Shown one piece after another: positions 25,254 through 32,208 of a DNA stretch of 64,000 nt; position 1 is the stretch's first letter, and the number at the start of each line of letters is the position of its first letter. This stretch comes from Nanchangia anserum (GTDB taxonomy: Bacteria > Actinomycetota > Actinomycetes > Actinomycetales > Actinomycetaceae): contig NZ_CP060506.1 of the NCBI RefSeq assembly GCF_015240065.1, forward strand, positions 124,001 to 188,000, in the 5' to 3' direction. The notes beneath the pieces were generated by a model. The model was not told the DNA's origin. It saw only the letters and a list, made by a program, of their open reading frames with translations, and made no database searches. A program made the position numbers and the translations under genes.

Positions 25254-27629
25254 CGTCCCGTCATCCGGGCGTTCGCCTGGGCCATCAACACATCCTGAAT
25301 GTCGTCGAGAGGTTCGCCGCCCTTGGTGGCCTGGTGCCGCTTCCACGTCCCCGAGCGACGCAGGTGCCACGACGGGACCGACGGGGAGGCCTCACGACGA
25401 ACGAGGTCATAGAGCTCGGCGATCATGGCGGGATCCTTGATGTTGATAAGGGCCTCAACGCGGCGATCGAGATTGCGATGCATGAGATCGGCCGAACCGA
25501 TCCATACCTCGTGATCGCCGCCGTTGGCGAACGCATAGATGCGCGAGTGTTCGAGGAAGCGGCCGAGGATCGAGCGCACCCGGATGTTCTCGCTTAGCCC
25601 CTTGACGCCGGCGCGAATGGTGCAGATTCCGCGGCAGACGATGTCGATGCTCACCCCGGCCTGACTGGCCCGATAGAGGGCGTCCGTGACAGCCTCGTCG
25701 ACGAGCGAATTGACCTTGATGCCGATGTAGGCCTCTTTCCCGGCCTGTTTGTTGGCGGCCTCGCGCTCAATGCGCTCGATCAAACCGGGGCGAATGGTGC
25801 GCGGGGCGACGAGTAGCCGGTGGAACGACGTGCGCGGGGCGTAGCCCGAGAGCTGGTTAAACAGCCGGGTGAGATCCTGGGCGACGTCGGGATCGCATGT
25901 GAGGAGACCTAGGTCTTCGTATCCGCGCGCTGTCTTGGGATGGTAATTGCCGGTTCCGACGTGGCAGTAACGGTGCATTCCGTCGGCCTCTTCGCGAACC
26001 GCCATCGACAGTTTGCAGTGCGTCTTGAGTCCGACCATTCCGTAGACCACGTGAACGCCCGCGCGCTCGAGTTGTCGCGCCCACTCGATATTGGCGTCCT
26101 CGTCAAAACGTGCCTTGATTTCGACGATTGCGAGCACCTGTTTGCCACTTTGCGCGGCTTCGATGAGGGCCGAGACGATGGGGGAATCCGAGGACGTGCG
26201 GTACAGCGTCTGTTTGATCGAGCGCACCCGCGGATCCTTCGCCGCCGTGGTGACGAAGTGCTGCACCGACGTCGAAAACGAGTCGTAGGGTGGTGAAGGA
26301 GGATGTCCCCGGCCCGGATTGCCGCGAAAATATCGGTCGGCGTGGCCGATTCGACCTCGGCGAGACCGTGGGCAGTCGCCGGAACAAAGCCCGGGTACTT
26401 CAGGCGGCGAATGTCGAGATCATGCAATTCGTTGAGGCACGTGAGATCGAGCGGTTCGGGCAGCGTGAACACGTCGTCGGCACCGATTTCCAGCTTCGCC
26501 AACAAGAAAGCGCGGACCACGGGGGTGATGCCCTCGGCGACTTCGAGGCGCACCGCCGGACCAAATCGGCGGCGAAGAAGTTCTTTTTCCATCGCCGTCA
26601 ACAGGTTCTCGGCGTCGTCCTCCTCGACCTCGAGGTCCTCGTTGCGAGTGAGTCGGAACGTGTGGTGCTCGAGGATCTCCATGCCGGGGAACAGGTGATC
26701 GAGGTGGGCGCCGATGATGTCTTCGATGGGGACAAAGGACGCACCCTGGCGCGAATCGATCGCGTCTTCGGGGCTGATTGCGCGGGTCACGTGCTCGATG
26801 CACACGAGGCGGGGCAGGGACTCGGGAACCTTGACGCGGGCGAAATGCTGCTTCCCCGTCAACGGGTTACGCAAGACGACGGCGAGGTTGAGCGAGAGAC
26901 CGGAAATGTAGGGGAATGGGTGGGAGGGATCGACGGCGAGGGGAGTGAGAATCGGAAGATCTGTTTGCGGAAGAAGCCGTGGAGTTTGTCGCGCTCGGCG
27001 TCGCTGAGGTTGCTCCAGTGCCGTAGCCGCAATCCCTCATCGGCCAACGCCGGCAGCAGCTCGTCCTGGACGAACTGCGCTTGCCGAGCGCACAGGTCTT
27101 GGGCGCGCTCGCTAATGCCGTCAAGTACCTGTCGCGGGGTCAGCCCAGAGGCGGATGTGCGCGCAATTCCGGCGGCGATGCGCCGTTTGAGTCCGGCCAC
27201 GCGAACCATGTAGAACTCGTCAAGGTTCGACGTGAAAATGGTGGTGAACCAGGCGCGTTCCAACAGCGGCAGCTTGGGGTCTTCGGCTTGCTCGAGGACG
27301 CGCTCGTTGAACTGCATCCACGACAGTTCTCGGTCGCCGTAGCGCCCCGCGGGCAGGGGGTGGTCGAGGCCGAGTGGCCCGGCCTTGCGTAGGTCGGGCA
27401 GGTTCGGGACGGTCTTAAACAGCGGCGCGTCCTCGCCGTCGTCGTCCTCGTAGTCGGCGTCTTCGTACTCCTCTCCGGGGAATTCCTCGGGAGAGATCTT
27501 TGAGGTCACGAGTTCTTCCGCGGTGGCGGGCTCGAAATCCGGTCCCGACGCAGACGTGGCATGGGGAGTCGCCACGTCGTGGTGATGGTCGGCGGTGGAC
27601 TCGGTCGGAGAGGGGGACTCGTTACTCAT
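25250..27629 (-). CDS. ppk: Polyphosphate kinase 1, with two frameshifts
   Basis: Makes polyphosphate from ATP reversibly. The N-terminal start [10 protein letters not shown] and an acidic linker (residues ~35-75) precede [25 protein letters not shown] in two blocks and [19 protein letters not shown]. Near 26940 the frame shifts to [17 protein letters not shown]; near 26290 it shifts again, before [32 protein letters not shown] and [11 protein letters not shown], which hold the two conserved His residues. The total is close to 790 residues, slightly longer than usual because of the acidic N-terminal extension. Two isolated indels in a conserved gene suggest sequence errors. It may supply polyphosphate to the PpgK at 1212. 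Confidence 0.9.
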
Positions 27630-27670
27630 CACGTCACAGCCTTTGGGTCGGATCGACAGGTCCTCGCTGT

Positions 27671-28294
27671 CTAATCTAGCCGGCCGGCTCGCGCTCGGCG
27701 GGCGGCTTCGTGAAGTTCCTCGGCGGTACGCGTCAGTGCGCGTGCACGGGTCGTCACGTAATCGGCAAGCGCGTCGGTGTCGTCGGTGATCCATGCATCC
27801 CCGAATGTGACACCGGCGGCGAGGATGCGCAGCAACACCCCGGAGCGGGCAAGAAGCGACCACAGAGGAGGCGCGTCGGGAGCGGCCCATTCTCCGCGCA
27901 TGAGGGCACCAATCGCATGTAGCGTCTCGTCAAGGCCGACCTGGACTCCCTCCGCAACGCCTGGAATAACCGGCGCCGCGATGCCCTCGCGGTACCGCTT
28001 GGCCAACTGGTCGGGGTCGCGAACCCCCCACTGGTGGATGAGGTAGAGCCGCCACAGGATCCCCGGCAATGTCGTAGCGGGCGACGACGACCACAGTTCG
28101 CATACCGTGTCGACGCCACCTGAGCGAATGATGCCGACGAGCGCGTCGAGATCGTGAGAGTCGTCGTGACCGACGAGTAGTCGCGCCGAGGCGTGGGCTA
28201 CTTCCGAGTCGCCGGGGACGTCGATGCCTGCTTCGATTGCTTCGGCATCGGCCGGGTCGAGTGGGGCAGGACGACGAAATGGCGCACGAGCCAT
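27671..28294 (-). CDS. Conserved actinobacterial protein of unknown function
   Basis: A 207-residue soluble, Ala/Leu-rich protein that I cannot assign to a family with confidence. It begins MARAPFRRPAPLDPADAEAI; Arg/Asp pairs and the central block LWRLYLIHQWGVRDPDQLAKR (two parts, ~95-115) look conserved. The start at 28294 is chosen for the GGAG 9 bases upstream. It lies just upstream of ppk on the same strand with a 41-base gap, so the two could be co-transcribed. No membrane segment or catalytic motif is visible. Confidence 0.65.
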   Translation of the reverse strand: MARAPFRRPAPLDPADAEAIEAGIDVPGDSEVAHASARLLVGHDDSHDLDALVGIIRSGGVDTVCELWSSSPATTLPGILWRLYLIHQWGVRDPDQLAKRYREGIAAPVIPGVAEGVQVGLDETLHAIGALMRGEWAAPDAPPLWSLLARSGVLLRILAAGVTFGDAWITDDTDALADYVTTRARALTRTAEELHEAARRARAGRLD

Positions 28295-28478
28295 GATGCA
28301 CACTCCGTGATCGGCAAGATGAATCACCTCCATTGTCTCTCACAGGGCCCAGCCGTGCATGGCGCCATGGCTGTGCCGGTGCGCTACCACGGGGCGTTCG
28401 TGCCATTGCGGCCCTGGAGGAGCAGCGATAACGTCGTTATGACGATCTCAACGCAGAGCTGGTCGGGAGGTGCCGGAT

Positions 28479-29288
28479 ATGAACAGGCGCATTGCGGATG
28501 TAGCAAGGGAGCGCTCTCGATTGACGCGGCAAGACCTTATTCTGCGCGGTGTCGCCGTCGGGGGCGCCGGCCTCATGATGATCTCGCGCGGGGCGTGGGT
28601 TTTTGGATGGTCGCGCATAAGCGTGGCGCAAATCGTTGGTGTCTGTGCGGTGGTGTTGCTTTTCGTAGGCGCTCCCTATCTGGGGTGGATGTGGGGCTGG
28701 TTGGGGCCGCGAGCACTCCGGTCACGGAGCATTGTTGTCGGCTTTGCCGCCACGATCGCCATGGCTGCCTTTGGGATAATCGGTAAGGGCGTCGCCGGTT
28801 TGGCTCGGCCTCTGCCGTTGCCGTGGGGCCGATTGTGGTGGTTGGTCGTCGCGGCGCTCGTCATGGTCGTGATTGTCAAGAAGATTCCCGACCGTACGCT
28901 TACCCCGCCTGCCACACACTCCGAGGCAGGGGATTGGTATCACCAGGTATACGTGCTCTTACGTCATCGCATGTGGTGGCCGCGCGTCGAGGCGCATGCC
29001 GCGGTCCAACGTGCGCGCGACGCGGCTACGGCGGATGGCGTGGATCCGGAGGACATGTTTGGAGCGCCGCAGGACTATGCGCGTGTCCTGACTGAAACCG
29101 ATGGTGGAGCTGCGGTGCAGCGCGAGGCGCGCTTCCGTGTCGGGATCACGACGTTCTTGGCCGCAGCTATGGTTGTTACCGTCGTCATCAGCGTGCGTGA
29201 TGGATCGTGGTTCACCGCGGTGTGCGCGGCCGGGCTGGGTCTCCTCATGGCAGGTGCCGCGTGGAAGGCCTTCGGTAACGTGCGGTAA
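28479..29288 (+). CDS. Integral membrane protein of unknown function
   Basis: A 269-residue protein with about six hydrophobic helices in two groups (residues ~27-125 and ~215-262) flanking a cytosolic-looking loop (GDWYHQVYVLLRHRMWWPRV...). The loop contains an Arg/Ala-rich helix and DGVDPEDMFGAPQDYARVL. The start ATG 28479 is preferred to the GTG at 28470 because GGGAGG is 8 bases before it. No family is recognised. It stands alone, divergent from the gene at 27671-28294, just before the tRNA gene. Confidence 0.65.
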   Translation: MNRRIADVARERSRLTRQDLILRGVAVGGAGLMMISRGAWVFGWSRISVAQIVGVCAVVLLFVGAPYLGWMWGWLGPRALRSRSIVVGFAATIAMAAFGIIGKGVAGLARPLPLPWGRLWWLVVAALVMVVIVKKIPDRTLTPPATHSEAGDWYHQVYVLLRHRMWWPRVEAHAAVQRARDAATADGVDPEDMFGAPQDYARVLTETDGGAAVQREARFRVGITTFLAAAMVVTVVISVRDGSWFTAVCAAGLGLLMAGAAWKAFGNVR

Positions 29289-29367
29289 CGTGCGTGGCGA
29301 AGGTGGTCGTTAGTGAGGCGGCCGCCACTTCGGCGGAGTCAAAAATGTCCGCTACACTGGCGATAAT

Positions 29368-29440
29368 GCGCCTATAGCTCAGTTGGTAGAGCAGCGGACT
29401 TTTAATCCGTGGGTCCAGGGTTCGAGCCCCTGTGGGCGCA
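29368..29440 (+). tRNA. tRNA-Lys (anticodon UUU)
   Basis: A full cloverleaf is readable: acceptor GCGCCTA pairing with TGGGCGC (29433-29439, one G-T pair), D-loop AGCTCAGTTGGTAGAGC, anticodon stem GCGGA-CTTTTAA-TCCGT with TTT in the middle, and T-arm GGTTCGAGCCC. The discriminator is A at 29440 and the CCA end is only partly encoded (CC then G). A TACACT hexamer at 29353-29358 may be its -10. The gene remains intact at the left end of the conjugative element. Confidence 0.96.
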
Positions 29441-29762
29441 CCGACAACTCTTCAAAATCAAGCGCCTTCGCAGGCTTAAACGGGGCAGGAATCCAGCTAG
29501 GAACATCCGACGCCCCATCCCAAGTAGGCATCAAGTCCTCAAGGCTAAGACCAAGCGCGGCCGACGCCATCAACACTTCTTGGGCGGTCCATGCAACCTT
29601 GCCGCCAAGCTTGCGGCTAGCCGTCCCCTGGGTAATACCAATCATGTCACCGAAGGTGCCGACCGAGATACCGCCATAATTGAGGTATTGACGCACAGTC
29701 ATGCCGATAGCACTATCGGCGGTAACCTTGCCGACGTCGCGCACGCGCTGTGATCTCCTCAT
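29379..29762 (-). CDS. XRE-like helix-turn-helix protein, C-terminus encoded opposite the tRNA
   Basis: A 127-residue protein with a Cro/CI-type helix-turn-helix at about residues 28-75 (GTFGDMIGITQGTASRKLGG, then VLMASAALGLSLEDL). It is probably the repressor of the element's excision/transfer genes, divergent from the excisionase-like gene. The reading frame runs on through the antisense strand of the tRNA-Lys gene, giving the tail GLEPWTHGLKVRCSTN, a sequence typical of frames read across tRNA genes. The functional part probably ends around residue 105. The start is at 29762. Confidence 0.62.
   Translation of the reverse strand: MRRSQRVRDVGKVTADSAIGMTVRQYLNYGGISVGTFGDMIGITQGTASRKLGGKVAWTAQEVLMASAALGLSLEDLMPTWDGASDVPSWIPAPFKPAKALDFEELSVRPQGLEPWTHGLKVRCSTN
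29405..29442. other. Probable attL core of the integrated element (tRNA-Lys 3' end)
   Basis: Chromosomal-type genes stop at the tRNA and accessory conjugation genes begin right after it, the usual picture for tyrosine-recombinase elements using the anticodon-to-3' part of a tRNA gene as attachment core. The exact core cannot be fixed without attR, which is outside the window. Confidence 0.55.
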
Positions 29763-29837
29763 GCCTCAAATGTATCACCTGCTCGCTGTGCGCGCAATGC
29801 GCCACCTTGAGCGAGTCTGACCAATCGAGCGCTTGCT

Positions 29838-29852
29838 ATGCATGATGTGCAT
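29838..29852. promoter_or_regulatory. Possible repressor operator between the divergent XRE and Xis-like genes
   Basis: ATGCAT, 3 bases, GTGCAT forms a near-palindrome in an AT-rich stretch of the 70-106 base divergent promoter region, the natural place for a CI/Cro-type operator. Confidence 0.35.
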
Positions 29853-29868
29853 TATGTATGTTACGAAC

Positions 29869-30093
29869 ATGCGAGGCGAAGATAGCGGATCGTTGCAGCT
29901 ATGTACGGCGAGTGAAGTAGCTCAGCGCCTAGGACAATCACCCGCCACCGTTCGACGATGGGCACGCAAGGGCTACGTGCCGAGTATGCGCACCCCCACC
30001 GGGCGACTGTTCTTCCGCGCCTCAGACATCGACGACATGTTGACTAGCGCCGGCGCGGGGTATGGCAAGGACTGCCACCATGACCTCGACTAG
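29869..30093 (+). CDS. Excisionase/MerR-type winged helix DNA-binding protein
   Basis: About 74 residues with one HTH_17-type domain: LCTASEVAQRLGQSPATVRRWARKG (split over the helix and recognition helix), then YVPSMRTPTGRLFFRASDIDDML, the standard form of Xis proteins and small MerR-like factors. The start is uncertain: 29869 is assumed, but an earlier ATG at 29833 or a later TTG near 29896 (with GAGGCGAAG upstream) is possible. Next to the attachment site it is most likely the excision directionality factor or an early activator of the element. Confidence 0.68.
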   Translation: MRGEDSGSLQLCTASEVAQRLGQSPATVRRWARKGYVPSMRTPTGRLFFRASDIDDMLTSAGAGYGKDCHHDLD

Positions 30094-30388
30094 GCGCGGC
30101 CACAATCCCGTCGCCATCACCGTCCTACGTGCCTACTACGCCTGGCGTGTAGCTAAACGCGTTCCCGGGCTACGGGCCACCCTCGCCTTCATCCCCGCCA
30201 TCACGCTTGCGGCGCTAGCGGCGTGGGCCGCGTTCGCCGGTAGTGATTCGTTAACACTCCAAACGCTAACCACTGTCCTAGCCGGCCTGGGGAGTGTGGC
30301 CGCCCAGGCGTGTGTGGTGTGGGCAGGAATCGACGTCGCCGCCTACATCTGCCACACGCCCCGTGCGCACACCCCCACTCAATCATGA
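30080..30388 (+). CDS. Small membrane protein of unknown function
   Basis: A 102-residue protein with basic N-terminus (TSTRRGHNP, RVAKRVPGLRA) and two hydrophobic segments (~37-57 and ~68-90). The start at 30080 is supported by AAGGA 8 bases upstream; this AAGGACTGCC-ACC-ATG context is nearly identical to the start contexts after the three RNA leaders further on. It overlaps the Xis-like gene by 14 bases. No family is recognised. Confidence 0.5.
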   Translation: MTSTRRGHNPVAITVLRAYYAWRVAKRVPGLRATLAFIPAITLAALAAWAAFAGSDSLTLQTLTTVLAGLGSVAAQACVVWAGIDVAAYICHTPRAHTPTQS

Positions 30389-30482
30389 CGACACCAACCA
30401 AGGGAGACGCCATGAACACACCAACCCACATGTGCCCCGTAAGGCCGGCGATGACGGCGGCCCCACGTGTTACTCTGGCCCC

Positions 30483-30715
30483 GGGTGCTAACCACACCTT
30501 CTACACCGGGCCTTCCCTCCGTGATGGGGCTTATTTGTATCGGCTACCGCTGGCCTCACAGCTTGGCGGCAGTCGGGCGGCGCGTAGCCATACAAGACCC
30601 CTACGGGGGGAAAGCTGCGGGCCCGAGTGTAGACGGGTGGTTAAGCGCCCGACGCTAGCCGCTGCTAACCACAGCGGTCAGCGTCGATCGACCGATTTTC
30701 TACACGACCCAAGGA
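30483..30715 (+). ncRNA. Structured RNA leader, copy 1 of 3
   Basis: First of three related ~230-base elements. Closing stem CGGGCC/GGCCCG and the long arm TTGTAT-GGCTA/TAGCC-ATACAA form the core. A middle strand (GTGTAGA 30627-30633, GTGGTTA 30637-30643) can pair either with a 5' strand (TAACCAC 30489-30495, TCTACAC 30500-30506) or with a 3' strand (TAACC in the loop of the hairpin 30651-30685 plus TCTACAC 30699-30705). The 3' strand ends 5 bases before AAGGA (30711-30715) and 18 before an ATG. A TACTCT hexamer at 30471-30476 could be its -10. The pairings change in step in the other copies. Confidence 0.78.
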
Positions 30716-30723
30716 CTGCCGCC

Positions 30724-30774
30724 ATGACACAGGCGAGGCATACCCGCACACCCAACATGGGGAGTGCGCGATGA
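30724..30774 (+). CDS. Short coupling ORF (16 aa) after RNA leader 1
   Basis: MTQARHTRTPNMGSAR, beginning at the ATG 8 bases after the leader's AAGGA; its stop overlaps the next gene's ATG (ATGA). The downstream leaders 2 and 3 are followed by similar short frames with related sequence (HTRTPQRR, HPNAG). It probably serves to transmit translation from the regulated start site to the real gene, and need not act as a peptide. Confidence 0.45.
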   Translation: MTQARHTRTPNMGSAR

Positions 30775-31415
30775 TCGACAGTACTTTCACTATCACCCCG
30801 CACCCTGAATGGGTTAGCGGGAAACTCCCCGACCTACCCGGAGGCGACGCCCTCCTCACCGTCCCATTCGCCGGGATCGGGAACCTCCATGTGTTCCCCG
30901 GTTATGTCCTACCCGACGGGGACCACATCAGTGTCCCCGTCATCTGTGGAGTCAACACACCAGACTTCATGATCTTTCCCGCCGATGTTAGGCGCCCCAC
31001 CGTCGCGCACACAGTGTGGGACTCCCGGACATGGTGTGGCCCTATAAGGGACACCATCCCCACACCACGCCGCCTCGCCACCCGCGAACAGCTAGACACC
31101 TGGCCACTGTTGGATATGCCCTTCGCACCCGCATGGGTCGCCACATGGGACCATTACACGTTCGACATTTACGACCTCGGCACCGCCGACTTTGACCGCC
31201 ACCTCGTATGGATCGACATCCCCAACTGGGATAAAGACACACCCCGCTCCACCAGCGGCCGCGTCCACCAATACGCACACCTCACCCTCACCAAGAACGC
31301 CCACAGCGTGATCGACAAGAGCTTGGCCGAATGGCTCCCCGTCGCTGTCGGGGCGTGTTGGCGCGAAGACACCAAAGCCTCTCTAGGAAACAAGTACAAG
31401 GGGCAGACCGCATGA
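30771..31415 (+). CDS. Element protein of unknown function (214 aa), downstream of RNA leader 1
   Basis: A soluble protein rich in Trp, Pro and Asp (DWs such as WDSRTWCGPIRDTIP, WVATWDHYTFDIYDLG, WIDIPNWDKDTP) with no membrane segment and no family I recognise. Residues ~165-205 form a Lys/Ala helix region ending in a basic tail. It is translationally coupled to the short ORF before it and lies between RNA leaders 1 and 2, so its expression is likely set by leader 1. Codon use is ordinary for the element. Confidence 0.62.
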   Translation: MIDSTFTITPHPEWVSGKLPDLPGGDALLTVPFAGIGNLHVFPGYVLPDGDHISVPVICGVNTPDFMIFPADVRRPTVAHTVWDSRTWCGPIRDTIPTPRRLATREQLDTWPLLDMPFAPAWVATWDHYTFDIYDLGTADFDRHLVWIDIPNWDKDTPRSTSGRVHQYAHLTLTKNAHSVIDKSLAEWLPVAVGACWREDTKASLGNKYKGQTA

Positions 31416-31479
31416 ACACCCCACACACGCCCCCAGTAAGGCCGCTAGGTTCGACCGCCCCACGTGTTACTCTCAGTGT

Positions 31480-31712
31480 GGGTGCTGAACACACCTGCTA
31501 CACCGGGCCTTCCCTCCGTGATGGGGCTTATTTGTATCGGCTATCGCCGGCCTTACAGCTTGGCGGCAGTCGGGCGGCGCGTAGCCATACAAGACCCCTC
31601 CGGGGGGAAAGCTACGGGCCCGTGTGTAGCCGGGTGTTCAAGCGCCCGACGCTAGCCGTCCTTGAACAAGACAGCCAGCGTCGCTCGAACGATTTGCTAC
31701 ACAACTCAAGGA
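31480..31712 (+). ncRNA. Structured RNA leader, copy 2 of 3
   Basis: Same architecture as copy 1, but with changed pairing strands: 5' TGAACAC (31486-31492) and GCTACAC (31497-31503); middle GTGTAGC (31624-31630) and GTGTTCA (31634-31640); 3' CTTGAAC in the hairpin loop (31661-31667) and GCTACAC (31696-31702). Every change in the middle strand is matched in both partners, which keeps both alternative pairings. AAGGA lies at 31708-31712 with ATG at 31721. TACTCT at 31468-31473 occupies the same place as in copy 1. Confidence 0.8.
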
Positions 31713-31720
31713 CTGCCGCC

Positions 31721-31984
31721 ATGACACAGGCTAGGCATACCCGCACACCCCAACGCCGGGACACACGCGGACACGCCCACACCCCACACACCCCTGTCTC
31801 TACCTGTCGACCCTTCACGCGTGCTAGCCTGATGGCGGGTGCTAACCACACCTCTCACATCGGGCCTTCCCTCCGTGATGGGGACTATTTGTATCGGCTA
31901 TCGCCGGCCTTACAGCTTGGCGGCAGTCGGGCGGCGCGTAGCCATACAAGACCCTCGGGGGGAAAGCTACGGGCCCGAATGTGA
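31721..31984 (+). CDS. Short ORF after RNA leader 2 (doubtful length)
   Basis: Begins MTQARHTRTPQRRDTRGHAH at the ATG that leader 2 would control. The frame continues 88 codons into RNA leader 3, so its second half is almost certainly non-coding or dual-use. The first ~15 codons match the coupling ORFs after leaders 1 and 3. No gene of its own lies between leaders 2 and 3, so a gene may have been lost here. Confidence 0.3.
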   Translation: MTQARHTRTPQRRDTRGHAHTPHTPVSTCRPFTRASLMAGANHTSHIGPSLRDGDYLYRLSPALQLGGSRAARSHTRPSGGKLRARM

Positions 31985-32068
31985 GCGGGTGGTTAAGCGC
32001 CCGACGCTAGCCGCTGCTAACCACAGCGGTCAGCGTCGCTCGACCGATTACTCACATAACTTCAAGGA
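31837..32068 (+). ncRNA. Structured RNA leader, copy 3 of 3
   Basis: Pairing strands: 5' TAACCAC (31843-31849) and CTCACAT (31854-31860); middle ATGTGAG (31979-31985) and GTGGTTA (31989-31995); 3' TAACCAC at the hairpin loop (32018-32024) and CTCACAT (32051-32057). The CTCACAT/ATGTGAG set differs from both other copies yet stays complementary to both partners. AAGGA is at 32064-32068 and ATG at 32077. A TAGCCT hexamer at 31825-31830 is in the -10 position. This copy lies immediately before the replication-type gene at 32198. Confidence 0.8.
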
Positions 32069-32076
32069 CTGCCGCC

Positions 32077-32208
32077 ATGAACACGGGCAACCGTTGTGGC
32101 ATACCCCCACACCCCAACGCCGGGGCCTGTATGGGTATAGCGACACCGCACTCACCCGCGCGCACACCCGCACTGAGCGTGGGGGAGGTGAGTCGCTGTG
32201 AGTGTTGA
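32077..32208 (+). CDS. Short coupling ORF (43 aa) after RNA leader 3
   Basis: Starts MNTGNRCGIPPHPNAGACMG and ends inside the next gene (11-base overlap with the GTG at 32198), so its translation could couple the leader to the replication-type gene. Its HPNAG part corresponds to the conserved sequence after leaders 1 and 2. Confidence 0.42.
   Translation: MNTGNRCGIPPHPNAGACMGIATPHSPARTPALSVGEVSRCEC

Noticed and set aside
30310-31984. Open frames across the RNA leaders giving repeated peptides such as HTxYTGPSLRDGAYLYRL
   Set aside because: The copies differ by indels that break the common frame (copy 3 versus 1 and 2), and changes follow base pairing, not codon positions. The repeats are better explained as RNA.
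30483-32068. Group I intron, T-box or HEARO/omega RNA as identity of the repeats
   Set aside because: I see no conserved group I catalytic core or exon junctions, no tRNA-acceptor bulge with aminoacyl-tRNA gene, and no IscB/TnpB gene nearby.
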